From contig CAJTNT010000020.1 of NCBI GenBank assembly GCA_910577785.1, positions 10,707-74,706 of the forward strand: a stretch of DNA of 64,000 bases, given 5' to 3'. Under the pieces are notes generated by a model that was not told the DNA's origin, made no database searches, and saw only the letters and a program-made list of their open reading frames with translations. Below are positions 8,318 through 16,142 of this stretch, in pieces. Numbering within the stretch: the first letter of the stretch is position 1; each line of letters starts with the position of its first letter. The DNA comes from an uncultured Lachnospiraceae bacterium. GTDB lineage: Bacteria > Bacillota > Clostridia > Lachnospirales > Lachnospiraceae. The translations under genes were made by a program, and so were the position numbers.

Positions 8318-8394
8318 GTCTACACTCCGCTGCGGTTCGTGCTATACGTGCGCCAGTGGCACATGTTTAGCGCGGACCAAAACAGAGTGTAGAC
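8318..8394. repeat. 77-bp imperfect palindrome
   Basis: Outer arms GTCTACACTC (8318-8327) and GAGTGTAGAC (8385-8394) are perfectly complementary. A symmetric 6/6 internal loop follows. Then a 14-base inner stem (8334-8347 with 8365-8378) pairs throughout if two G-U pairs and one mismatch are allowed. A small apical GTGC/GCAC hairpin closes it. No T-run follows on either strand, so it is not a normal terminator. It lies about 65 bp after the lipoprotein stop. Confidence 0.7.
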
Positions 8395-8459
8395 CAACGC
8401 AGCAAATGGAAATTTAGACAACTGAAAGGTATGGTTAATTCACGTAGGTTATACTAGGG

Positions 8460-10109
8460 TCAATTGCCCGTTCCATTATTATTGTTGCCATTATTATTGT
8501 TGCCATTATCATTATTGCCATTATTATTGCTGCCATTATCATTGTTGCCATTATCATTGTTGCCATTATTATTGTTGCCATTATTATTGTTGTTGCCATT
8601 ATTATTGTTGCCATTATTATTGTTATTTTCGTTGTTATTATTGTTATTATTGTTATTTCCGTTGTTATTATTGTTATTATTGTTATTATTGTTATTTCCG
8701 TTGTTATTATTGTTATTTCCGTTGTTATTATTATTGTTATTATTGTTATTATTGTTATTGCTATTGTTATTTCCGTTGTTATTATTATTGTTATTGCTAT
8801 TGTTATTTCCGTTGTTATTATTATTGTTATTGCTATTGTTATTATTGTTGCTATTATTGTTGGTATTATTGTTGTTATTGCTGTTGTTATTATTATTGTT
8901 ATTGTTGTTATTACTGTTAAAGTTACTGTTTGTATTAGTCCTGTTTGTATTAGTATTTGTATTAGTCCTGTTTGTATTGGTGTTCGTATTGGTGTTGGTA
9001 TTCGAATTTGTATTGCTGCTGCTTCCTGAACTGGAAGAAGGGTTCGATGTCGAGACTACTTCCTCTGCCTCTTCTTCTGTGGTCATGTCTATAATAATTT
9101 TTGCAGTCTTCGAATTTACTACCAGTGTGCGTTTCCATTCTACATATCCCTCTGCTTCTGCCGTCAGATAATGTACGCCATAGCGGACTTCTACCTCTTC
9201 CCGGGGGTTAATCTGCTTTCCGTCCAGAAGGACGATTGCATTCTCTGGCTCCAGCTTAAAATTCATCTTGCAGAACTGAGGCCCGACACCCTTTAGCTCG
9301 TCCAAATTTACGACCGTCTCCTTATTTGCTTCCACTGTAATCTCACGGCTGCCGCCATAACCGTCATTCGCCACACCCAGAAGGTATGTCCCTTCTGTTA
9401 CCTCAATCCGCATCTCGGGGATGATTTTCTGGGATAGGATATTCCCAATTGTAATATAGCCGCCCTGGAATACCCCTGTATTTTTGAGGACTACGGTTCC
9501 ATGGCCTGCCGTCACCTGGATGGTATACACTTGGTCGCCGATCCCCCTTAGGCATATCACATCCTGCTCGCTGATTTCGGAAAGGGATACTTTGCTGCCG
9601 TCCTGGTAGGCGAGGAGGTTCTCATCCAGGAAATACCTGCTGTTCCCCACGGTCAATACCTTATTTTCCAAATCTAATTGGAAACGGTATAAGTTATCAT
9701 AATAAAATATGTCTTCTGAAACCTGGACATTTGTCAGAGTCTCCCCTTTGCGCTCTATCTCCACGATTTCACCGATTGACAGCTGGCCAACTGTCATGCT
9801 GTCGCCATGTTTTCCCCGAATATAAGTGGCGCCTGTGTACGTATAAGGCCTCTCCCTCGTGCTCTCAAAATCGCACAGCGTAAGGATCTTCCTCTGCTCG
9901 TCAATCGCCGTCACCACAAAAAGGGATATTTCCTTCTGCGCAGGCTCCGCTTCTTGTTCCGTATCCGGCTCCCCTGCACCTTCCTGTATTTCACGTTCTG
10001 TATAAGTCTCTCTGCCGTCTGTAATCCGTGCTGTGGCGTCACCGCATCCAGCCATCAAAGCCCCTAAGAAACCCACTGCCAAAATCCACCTTACGATTCT
10101 CTTGCGCAC
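8460..10109 (-). CDS. Lipoprotein with PEGA-like domain and long poly-asparagine tail
   Basis: 549 residues from the GTG at 10109, which has AGGTGGAG 6 bases upstream; an ATG at 10151 in frame has no ribosome site. A signal peptide with lipobox LMAGC gives a lipid-anchored mature Cys. The middle (residues 50-260) is a beta-rich region I do not recognise. A PEGA-like segment (about 265-350; LDGKQINPREEVEVRYG then YLTAEAEGY) follows. After a Ser/Thr/Asn linker, roughly the last 155 residues are nearly all Asn with occasional Gly, Ser, Asp and Thr, encoded by AAT/AAC runs. The tail may extend the protein through the wall. Function unknown. Confidence 0.75.
   Translation of the reverse strand: MRKRIVRWILAVGFLGALMAGCGDATARITDGRETYTEREIQEGAGEPDTEQEAEPAQKEISLFVVTAIDEQRKILTLCDFESTRERPYTYTGATYIRGKHGDSMTVGQLSIGEIVEIERKGETLTNVQVSEDIFYYDNLYRFQLDLENKVLTVGNSRYFLDENLLAYQDGSKVSLSEISEQDVICLRGIGDQVYTIQVTAGHGTVVLKNTGVFQGGYITIGNILSQKIIPEMRIEVTEGTYLLGVANDGYGGSREITVEANKETVVNLDELKGVGPQFCKMNFKLEPENAIVLLDGKQINPREEVEVRYGVHYLTAEAEGYVEWKRTLVVNSKTAKIIIDMTTEEEAEEVVSTSNPSSSSGSSSNTNSNTNTNTNTNTNRTNTNTNTNRTNTNSNFNSNNNNNNNNNNSNNNNNTNNNSNNNNNSNNNNNNNGNNNSNNNNNNNGNNNSNNNNNNNNNNNNNGNNNNNNGNNNNNNNNNNNNGNNNNNNNNNENNNNNGNNNNGNNNNNGNNNNGNNDNGNNDNGSNNNGNNDNGNNNNGNNNNGTGN
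8463..8935. repeat. AAT/AAC trinucleotide microsatellite encoding poly-Asn
   Basis: Almost uninterrupted ATT/GTT triplets on the plus strand, that is AAT/AAC codons of the lipoprotein on the minus strand, with periodic GGC or GGA (Gly) codons. Slippage would change length in steps of one residue without breaking the frame. The Leu-rich plus-strand frame across it is a shadow. Confidence 0.9.
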
Positions 10110-10180
10110 TTTATTCTCCACCTTTTCTCTATTTTTTGTAACTGTCCCCATACACTAGACTTATATTTCTACGAGGGAGT

Positions 10181-10228
10181 AGGCCAAAAAACGCAGGCAT
10201 AGCGGGCTATGCCAAGGCTTTTTGGCCT
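10181..10228. repeat. Two-part perfect hairpin next to a palindromic repeat copy
   Basis: AGGCCAAAAA (10181-10190) pairs with TTTTTGGCCT (10219-10228), and inside it GGCATAGC (10196-10203) pairs with GCTATGCC (10206-10213). It lies between the CotS stop and the lipoprotein start and may help end the CotS transcript, although no T-run follows on the minus strand. Confidence 0.6.
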
Positions 10229-10318
10229 GCACAATCGGAGAAATAGGCAAGAGGGTTCCGGGCGGGAGCGCGTTTTAGGTGCAGGCCTCCCCGCTTCCGC
10301 AGTGGTTCCTATGGCCAT
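10224..10318 (-). repeat. Palindromic repeat family, diverged copy (10 kb)
   Basis: On the minus strand it starts ATGGCCATAGGAAC, then CTGCGGAAGCGGGGAGGCC and AAACGCGCTCCCGC, matching the left half of the full copies at 19.0 and 48.2 kb. The conserved inner hairpin is absent. Its arms GGCCTGCAC (10224-10232) and GTGCAGGCC (10279-10287) remain complementary although the bases differ from the other copies. Confidence 0.65.
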
Positions 10319-10393
10319 CCCCCCTATCACAAGTTTGCCAAAGCATACACGCACTTTCATCCTGTATTGGGCAGTTACTTCTTATCTTGCCCA

Positions 10394-11395
10394 TTATACC
10401 ACATTCTCCGCCATTCGGCGAAGGAATTTTTCCCTATCCTCATTTTGGCAGATAAATTTCTCCAGCTTCTCCAAATTCCGTCCGCACACCCAGGCCTTAT
10501 TGGCATTGAAGTAGTGGTTTGCAATCTTCCAGAACTTCTCCGGAAAGCCCAGGCGTATGTAGAGCTGCTTCTCCTCCTGCTTTGAAAGGGGGCGCACGTC
10601 ACTGTAAGCCCTCAGCATCTCCATCCCCAGGGCAATGTCCCAGTTATGCTTCTCCAAAATCTTACGCATGAAGTTCCCTAAATCCGCCGCCTGCACGTCA
10701 TAGGAGGCTTTCTCAAAATTCAGCACGGCTATCCCTGGCCTGCAGAAGAGTACATTATGCTGATTATAATCCCCGTGGCAGATTCCGTAGATTCCTTCCC
10801 CTCCGCCCGCTTTTTGCTCCTTTGCCAGCTCCTGCCTCTGCAGCTCAATAATTTTCTGTGCCTCCTCATAAAACATGCCAAAGCTTTTTAGGAATCCCGA
10901 CTCAAACTCATTTTTCTTTTTCCGTGAAGAGACATAGTTGCGGATTTTTTTCAATTCCCTGGCATGCTTTTCATTTTCCACAAGCAAAGCGTCACCGCTT
11001 ACCTGCAGATACCCCGGTATCTCATTGGGAAATGCCCGGACAACGTTATGTATGTCTGCCAGTTGGCTGATCGCCTTCAGAATGTCCTCCTGGTTCCTGG
11101 TATCGCACTCCCTGCCCTCATACCATTCCCGCACCAGATAGGCCGTGCCGTCCGCGCTCCTTGCAAGGGCGCCCCCTTCCCTGGTGCGCACAATTGCATC
11201 CACCTGCCCGTCCCCCCGCTCCTTCAAAAACTGCAGAAGGCTATACAGAAATTCTGCCCTGCCTTCAGAGCCCCTGTATTCTTTTAAAATTTTCAGCCCC
11301 TGGTCTGTATCGCAAATCAAGGCTCCCCGCCCCTTTGAAATCTGCCGCACTTCAAAGGGATACTGCTCTAAAATCAGACTTTCTCGATTAAACAC
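10394..11395 (-). CDS. CotS-family spore coat kinase-like protein
   Basis: 333 residues with an aminoglycoside-phosphotransferase-like fold, as in CotS/YtaA coat proteins. The N-lobe covers residues 1-95 and the catalytic loop HGDYNQHNVLF is near 208. The metal-binding Asp expected about 15-20 residues later (family form IDFD or IDWE) is Asn here (VLNFEKASYD), so activity is doubtful. The start is GTG at 11395 with GGAGGGG 5 bases upstream; the overlapping ATG at 11398 runs into a stop. CotS-type proteins localise to the inner coat in Bacillus. It follows the CCA-enzyme gene by 147 bp. Confidence 0.85.
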   Translation of the reverse strand: MFNRESLILEQYPFEVRQISKGRGALICDTDQGLKILKEYRGSEGRAEFLYSLLQFLKERGDGQVDAIVRTREGGALARSADGTAYLVREWYEGRECDTRNQEDILKAISQLADIHNVVRAFPNEIPGYLQVSGDALLVENEKHARELKKIRNYVSSRKKKNEFESGFLKSFGMFYEEAQKIIELQRQELAKEQKAGGGEGIYGICHGDYNQHNVLFCRPGIAVLNFEKASYDVQAADLGNFMRKILEKHNWDIALGMEMLRAYSDVRPLSKQEEKQLYIRLGFPEKFWKIANHYFNANKAWVCGRNLEKLEKFICQNEDREKFLRRMAENVV

Positions 11396-11424
11396 ATAAA
11401 CCCCTCCACCATGATATTCACAAA

Positions 11425-11444
11425 CTAGTGTGTTGCCACACTAG
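11425..11444 (-). other. Perfect hairpin with GNRA loop before the CotS-like gene
   Basis: On the minus strand CTAGTGTG-GCAA-CACACTAG, an 8-bp stem closed by a GCAA tetraloop and followed by TTTGTG. It is 30 bp before the CotS start and 100 bp after the CCA-enzyme stop. It could be a weak terminator, an RNA element or an operator. Confidence 0.5.
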
Positions 11445-11542
11445 ATTCTCGTGTCTTTCTATCATATGTGGAGAGGCTCCATTCTATTCCTTTTTAATCT
11501 TGTTCCTGTCAGCAGCGGGCATCTGTTCCCGCAGAACATGGG

Positions 11543-12898
11543 TCAGGCAAGAGCATTGCCATCCCTTTTTTGCTCTGCCAGCCGGATCAGCTGCTCCGGC
11601 GTATTCTGTTCTGGGCATTCCAGTACACATTGGAGAAGGTATTCCAGCAGTTCCCCCATTTTCTTCCCCGGCTCTATGCCTATGCGGATGAGATCTTTGC
11701 CTGTAACGGCCAAATCCTCCCGCGTCAGGCACTGCTGCCTGTCCATAATCTCCTGGTACATCCGCTCAAATTTATCAATATAAGCCAGCTTTTCTTCCTG
11801 CCTGTGCGGGCTTTTGGCCAAAGCATCCGCCCGCTTGACAGCGAATAAATCCGGAAACTGCCGCAGGCCAATGCGATGGATTGCCCTGCGCACCGGCGCC
11901 TCCCGCAGGGTGGGGAGTTCATCATGGCAGGCCACCAGCGATGCCACCCGATCTATGGTGTCATTGTCAAATTTCAGCCGCCGCAGGATCTGCCCAGCCA
12001 TCACCGCTCCCTTGGCCGGATGCCCATAAAAATGGTAAATCCCATCCCCATCCATAACCTGGCATTCTGGCTTCGCCACATCGTGCAGCAGCATTGTCAG
12101 GCGCAGGATCTTGTCGCAAGGGATATTCTGGAGGGCTACCAGCGTATGATCCCCTACATTATATATATGATGGCAGTTATTCTGCGGCGTTTCCATCATT
12201 CGGTCAAACTCTGGCAAAAACACTTGGCTCATGCCTGTTTCATAAACGGTGCGCATTTCCTCAGGATGGGCAGAAACCAGCAGCTTCACCAGTTCTGCCT
12301 GTATCCGCTCCGCGCTAATATCCCGCAGGTTCCCCGCCAATGGAGTGATTGCCTGCTCCGTCTCTTCCTCAATCGCAAAGCCAAGCTGCGCCGCAAAGCG
12401 CACGGCCCGCAGCATCCGCAGGGCATCTTCTGTAAAACGAGCCTGCGGGCTGCCGACACAGCGGATTCTCCCTTCCTGCAGATCAGAAAGCCCGCCGAAG
12501 ACATCCACCAGCCCTTCCTGGGCATTATATGCCATGGCATTAATTGTAAAATCTCTGCGCTTTAAATCTTCCAGCAGATTCGAGGTGAAGACAACCTCCT
12601 TGGGATGCCGCTTGTCCTTATATTCGCCGTCAATCCGATAGGTTGTGACTTCAAACCCTTCTCCCCCGCACATCACGGTCACTGTTCCATGCTGGATGCC
12701 TGTATCTATGGTCTTGGAAAAAAGCCCCTTGACCTCAGATGGGGAAGCCGAAGTAGTAATATCCCAATCTTCCGGGGTACGCCCCAGGATAGAATCCCGT
12801 ACGCAGCCGCCCACTGCATAGGCCTCAAAGCCTGCGCCTGTCAGCCTGCCAATCACATCCCTTACCTTATCTGGCAGCTGTATCGCCACATCCTGCAT
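11543..12898 (-). CDS. cca: CCA-adding tRNA nucleotidyltransferase
   Basis: 451 residues. It builds or repairs the CCA end of tRNAs from CTP and ATP. Class II nucleotidyltransferase motifs are visible: YAVGGCVRDSILGR near residue 27, EDWDITTSA with the catalytic Asp pair, the RRDFTINAMAYN motif near 120 and the EDALRMLRAVRFAAQLGF helix near 160. A C-terminal HD-type segment (LLHDVAKPEC near 255) adds a possible phosphohydrolase domain. The ATG at 12898 follows GGAGGGAGGTGG; longer in-frame forms were rejected. No CCA is encoded on the window's tRNA gene, consistent with a need for this enzyme. Confidence 0.95.
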   Translation of the reverse strand: MQDVAIQLPDKVRDVIGRLTGAGFEAYAVGGCVRDSILGRTPEDWDITTSASPSEVKGLFSKTIDTGIQHGTVTVMCGGEGFEVTTYRIDGEYKDKRHPKEVVFTSNLLEDLKRRDFTINAMAYNAQEGLVDVFGGLSDLQEGRIRCVGSPQARFTEDALRMLRAVRFAAQLGFAIEEETEQAITPLAGNLRDISAERIQAELVKLLVSAHPEEMRTVYETGMSQVFLPEFDRMMETPQNNCHHIYNVGDHTLVALQNIPCDKILRLTMLLHDVAKPECQVMDGDGIYHFYGHPAKGAVMAGQILRRLKFDNDTIDRVASLVACHDELPTLREAPVRRAIHRIGLRQFPDLFAVKRADALAKSPHRQEEKLAYIDKFERMYQEIMDRQQCLTREDLAVTGKDLIRIGIEPGKKMGELLEYLLQCVLECPEQNTPEQLIRLAEQKRDGNALA

Positions 12899-13021
12899 GC
12901 TGCCCCACCTCCCTCCTTCTATCGCTGCGCACACTTGTAAGCAAGGCACATCTCTCCGTTTCTATGGCTGTGCATACCCATATACAGGGCAATTTCCCCT
13001 GCCCCGCACAGGAAAGCTGTA

Positions 13022-14416
13022 CTACAGCAGCCTGCGCACGGTAATAATAGAACGGTATGTAGCATTGTCATATGCACAGATTCCGTAAGCCGTCCCCTTC
13101 GCATGGACAATCTGCCCATTTCCCATATAAATTGCCACATGCCCGGAATAGCAGATCAAATCTCCTGGCTGTGCATCCGCATAGCTTACCTCCCGCCCTA
13201 CGGATCTCTGGGCATAGGAATAACTGGGGATGTTAATGCCAAAGTGGGCATAGACATAGCTGGTAAACCCACTGCAGTCAGCTCCGGTATTCGGATCCTT
13301 GCCGCCCCATACATAAGGGTTGCCGACAAAGCCCAGTGCATAATTGACCACATCGCTCCCGCTGATGCCCGTGCTGTATCCGGGATCTGGGATGCCGCCT
13401 CCGGACTGCTGGCCTTCGTCTCCAGAACCGCTCCCGCTGTCGCCGCCCTCGGGCTGCTGGCCACTGTCTCCAGAACCGCCTCCATTGTCGCTGCTTGCGG
13501 ACTGCTGGCCTCCGTCTCCAGAACCGCCTCCATTGTCGCTGCTTCCAGACCCATTGTCTGACGAGCCGCTGCCTCCCCCCTGGCTACTGGCTCTTACAGC
13601 AACTGCTGCAGCTGCGGCTGCCTCCGCCGCGGCGCGCTCGCGCTCCTGCCGTTCTCTCTCTAAACGCTCGCGTTCCAGCCTTTCCCGCTCAATGCGCTCA
13701 TTCTCCTGGGCAATAATCGTATTCTGTGCATTGATGGTATCCTGATACTCTGCCGCCAGTTCCCTGGCTGCCGCCAGCTTCACATCAAAATCCCCTACTT
13801 CGCCCTTCTTCTGTGCGATGGTAGACTCAAAATCTGCCTGCGCCACCTGGTATTCTTGCTGCTTGGCCTTTAGAGCCTGGATCACTTCCTTCTGCTGCTT
13901 GGTCAGGCTGGCCACCTGCTTCTTCGTATTCTCATACTCTTCCAGCAGTTCCCGGTCATAATCATAGACTTCATTGACATATTCCACCCGATTCAGCAAA
14001 TCTGCAATGCTCTTTGACTCCAGAATGCTGGTAAGCATCGCTGTATTGCCCTTTTCATACATGAAACGGATGCGGAGCTTCATGGCTTCATACTGTTCCT
14101 GCTCGTCCTTCTTGGCCTGCTTCAGGTTCGCCTTCGTCTCATCCAGTTCATCCTGCTTCACGGACAGTTCTTCTTCCAGGGTAGACAGCTCAACCATAAC
14201 ATTCACTAATTCTGCATCCAAGTCGTCAATCTCACCCCTGAGGGTCCTCTGTTTTTCTTCTATTGCCTCAATCTCATCCTCTTTTGATTTTAAGCTTGCT
14301 TCTGCCTCTTTCTTCTTGTTTTCCGCATCAGACTTCTTGTCTGCCAATGCCACTGAAAATTGGGAAAATCCCATGGTAATCACCAGCAATACTGCCGCCA
14401 ACCTCTTTGACTTCAT
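13022..14416 (-). CDS. Secreted CwlO-like NlpC/P60 peptidoglycan hydrolase
   Basis: 464 residues. A signal peptide ends near ALADKKSDA (residue 27). A long coiled coil of PcsB/CwlO type spans residues 28-250 and ends in ERERLERERLER and Ala-rich stretches. A low-complexity Ser/Gly/Asp/Gln linker (about 265-335) follows, then a C-terminal NlpC/P60 domain. Catalytic residues can be read: Cys in GADCSGF, His in SGHVAIYMG and a second His in IVHAKG. The family cuts stem peptides (D-gamma-Glu-meso-Dpm) during growth, often under control of FtsEX. The ATG at 14416 has AGGAGG; TTG at 14419 is adjacent. It has its own promoter. Confidence 0.92.
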   Translation of the reverse strand: MKSKRLAAVLLVITMGFSQFSVALADKKSDAENKKKEAEASLKSKEDEIEAIEEKQRTLRGEIDDLDAELVNVMVELSTLEEELSVKQDELDETKANLKQAKKDEQEQYEAMKLRIRFMYEKGNTAMLTSILESKSIADLLNRVEYVNEVYDYDRELLEEYENTKKQVASLTKQQKEVIQALKAKQQEYQVAQADFESTIAQKKGEVGDFDVKLAAARELAAEYQDTINAQNTIIAQENERIERERLERERLERERQERERAAAEAAAAAAVAVRASSQGGGSGSSDNGSGSSDNGGGSGDGGQQSASSDNGGGSGDSGQQPEGGDSGSGSGDEGQQSGGGIPDPGYSTGISGSDVVNYALGFVGNPYVWGGKDPNTGADCSGFTSYVYAHFGINIPSYSYAQRSVGREVSYADAQPGDLICYSGHVAIYMGNGQIVHAKGTAYGICAYDNATYRSIITVRRLL

Positions 14417-14472
14417 CAATGCCCTCCTTTTACTTAGGTCCAGTATGTTTTCCTATCAGGCGTTTCCAGCAT

Positions 14473-14501
14473 ATTATAACATTATCTTCCCCGAATATCA
14501 A
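14473..14501 (-). promoter_or_regulatory. Promoter of the CwlO-like hydrolase
   Basis: Minus strand: TTGATA (14501-14496), 17 bases, TATAAT (14478-14473), about 55 bp before the ATG. Confidence 0.75.
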
Positions 14502-14528
14502 CCGCACAATCTACAAATTTCGCGAAAA

Positions 14529-14568
14529 GCAGGCAGCAGGGTTGCTACTCTTAGCTCCTGCTGCCTGC
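14529..14568 (-). terminator. Terminator after fapA
   Basis: A twelve-base-pair perfect stem GCAGGCAGCAGG (14529-14540) / CCTGCTGCCTGC (14557-14568), followed by TTTTCGCG on the minus strand. It is 50 bp past the fapA stop. Confidence 0.8.
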
Positions 14569-14617
14569 TCTCTGCACTTATTCTTAAGGTGCGGATCCGC
14601 TGCCTTCTCATAGCACA

Positions 14618-15973
14618 TCATACAGAACACATCACAATCCGATCCATGTCCCTCGTAAATTCCAATCCCTTCCGTACCTCCTGTATCTGAAGCTTCAGTT
14701 CGTCAATCTCCACACACACGCCCGGATATACGCGCCCTATGACCTTGACGCTTCCGCCCCTTGCACGCTCTAACTGATCCTCCAGCTTCTCCAGTTCTGC
14801 GGTATCCTCTGCCAGCAATGCTGCGTCACGAATCTTCACCCGCAGCAACTCTGTCCTTCTGGGGTCATTCTTCATGTCCTTTAAGACCTTCAGCCCCCGT
14901 TCAATCTTCTCAAGGTTGGCCTTCTCTACCTGTATCTTGCTCTTTAAAATCCCAACCCTGCGCATCACTGCCGAACCATTGCCGATTTTTACCTTTGTCC
15001 TCACCTGGCCATCGCTTCCTAAGGTATTCGCCACAATCCCCTGGATCGCGCCTACTTCCCCACCGATAATGCTGGCCTTCTTCCCCTCTAAAATAATGTT
15101 CTCTCCACAGGATACCTGACAATTCAAAAAAACATCTGCCTGAATAAAACCATTTGCATGTACTCTTGTATACTCAAAAAACTTAGCGTAAATATTGCCC
15201 CTAGTACTGATACTGGCCCTGGAGGCTCCCATTACGCCGCTGCGCAGCACAATATCCCTCCCGGCCTCAATCCTGGCGCCTTCCACAATGCCGTCTATTG
15301 TAATCGTTCCAGTCGCCTTCACCGTCGCACCGCTGCAGACGCCTCCATGAACCACCACATCCCCCCGGAAATCAATGTTCCCAATGGACAGATCCACATC
15401 CCCTTGAACCTCATAGACAGAAGATATGGTAATACGGTCACTGCGCATTTCAATCTTACCGTCCATCTGAGATGTATAAGACAGGCCGTCCGCCGAGCGG
15501 TCAAAGCCCTTGCCCTTCAAGGGAGGCAAATCCCTTCCGCGCTTCGCTAATACCATCCCGCCCTTTACATTCATCCCATCCGTCCCCTGGACAGATGGGT
15601 GGTATACGGCAATTTCCTGTCCTTCTGTGACAGTTTCCAGCATTTTAATGCTCCAGTAATCCACGGAACCATCTGGGGATGCCTTCGGCTTCTTGCTGAA
15701 ATCTTTGCTGAACTTATATTCATAATAACCGTCAACCCCATCCTGGGGCATATTGCCTTGGGCAACCAGTACCTCGCGTCCCATCATCCTGGCATCTATT
15801 GCATCCTGAATTGCCCCTTCCAATATTCCATAGGACACGCCGCTTCTCTTCAGCGCCTCATGCACATCCGTCACAGTATAATCATCCATCATGGAACCTG
15901 GCAAATATAGGTATGCTTTCATATTATCATGGCTGACTCTAATTTCTGGGTTTTTCTTTACAATAGCTTCCAT
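14618..15973 (-). CDS. FapA family protein (DUF342)
   Basis: 451 residues. The N-terminal domain is of FapA type (residues 1-150) and is followed by right-handed beta-helix-like repeats rich in Gly and Val (DLSIGNIDFRGDVVVHGGV onward, about 155-310). A charged coiled coil (325-415) precedes a short C-terminal beta segment. FapA-family proteins of Firmicutes are cytoplasmic and some influence sporulation signalling or c-di-GMP-linked behaviour, but the reaction is unknown. The ATG at 15973 has GGGGGGA upstream; the longer frame to 16006 lacks support. It lies alone between valS and the CwlO-like gene. Confidence 0.85.
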   Translation of the reverse strand: MEAIVKKNPEIRVSHDNMKAYLYLPGSMMDDYTVTDVHEALKRSGVSYGILEGAIQDAIDARMMGREVLVAQGNMPQDGVDGYYEYKFSKDFSKKPKASPDGSVDYWSIKMLETVTEGQEIAVYHPSVQGTDGMNVKGGMVLAKRGRDLPPLKGKGFDRSADGLSYTSQMDGKIEMRSDRITISSVYEVQGDVDLSIGNIDFRGDVVVHGGVCSGATVKATGTITIDGIVEGARIEAGRDIVLRSGVMGASRASISTRGNIYAKFFEYTRVHANGFIQADVFLNCQVSCGENIILEGKKASIIGGEVGAIQGIVANTLGSDGQVRTKVKIGNGSAVMRRVGILKSKIQVEKANLEKIERGLKVLKDMKNDPRRTELLRVKIRDAALLAEDTAELEKLEDQLERARGGSVKVIGRVYPGVCVEIDELKLQIQEVRKGLEFTRDMDRIVMCSV

Positions 15974-16083
15974 TACAGATCCCCCCTTGTCTGGAATTTC
16001 TGTCAAAGTACCACTGTATAACTATTCTAACAAATATTTCTTTTATTTTCAATCTTTTTGTGCAAAATTTACGGATAAAACAA

Positions 16084-16122
16084 AAACGAATCAGCATCTG
16101 TTTTGGCAATTGCATTCGTTCT
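16084..16122 (-). terminator. Terminator after valS
   Basis: The minus strand reads ACGAATGCA, a loop, then TGC and ATTCGT (16114-16119 with 16086-16091), followed by TTTTTGTTTTA. It is about 20 bp past the valS stop. Confidence 0.65.
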
Positions 16123-16142
16123 GGCAGCCGCTCAGGAAAGAA

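Noticed and set aside
8464..9171. 235-codon plus-strand frame made almost only of Leu and Pro
   Set aside because: It is the complement of the poly-Asn coding microsatellite and has no plausible protein composition or ribosome site.
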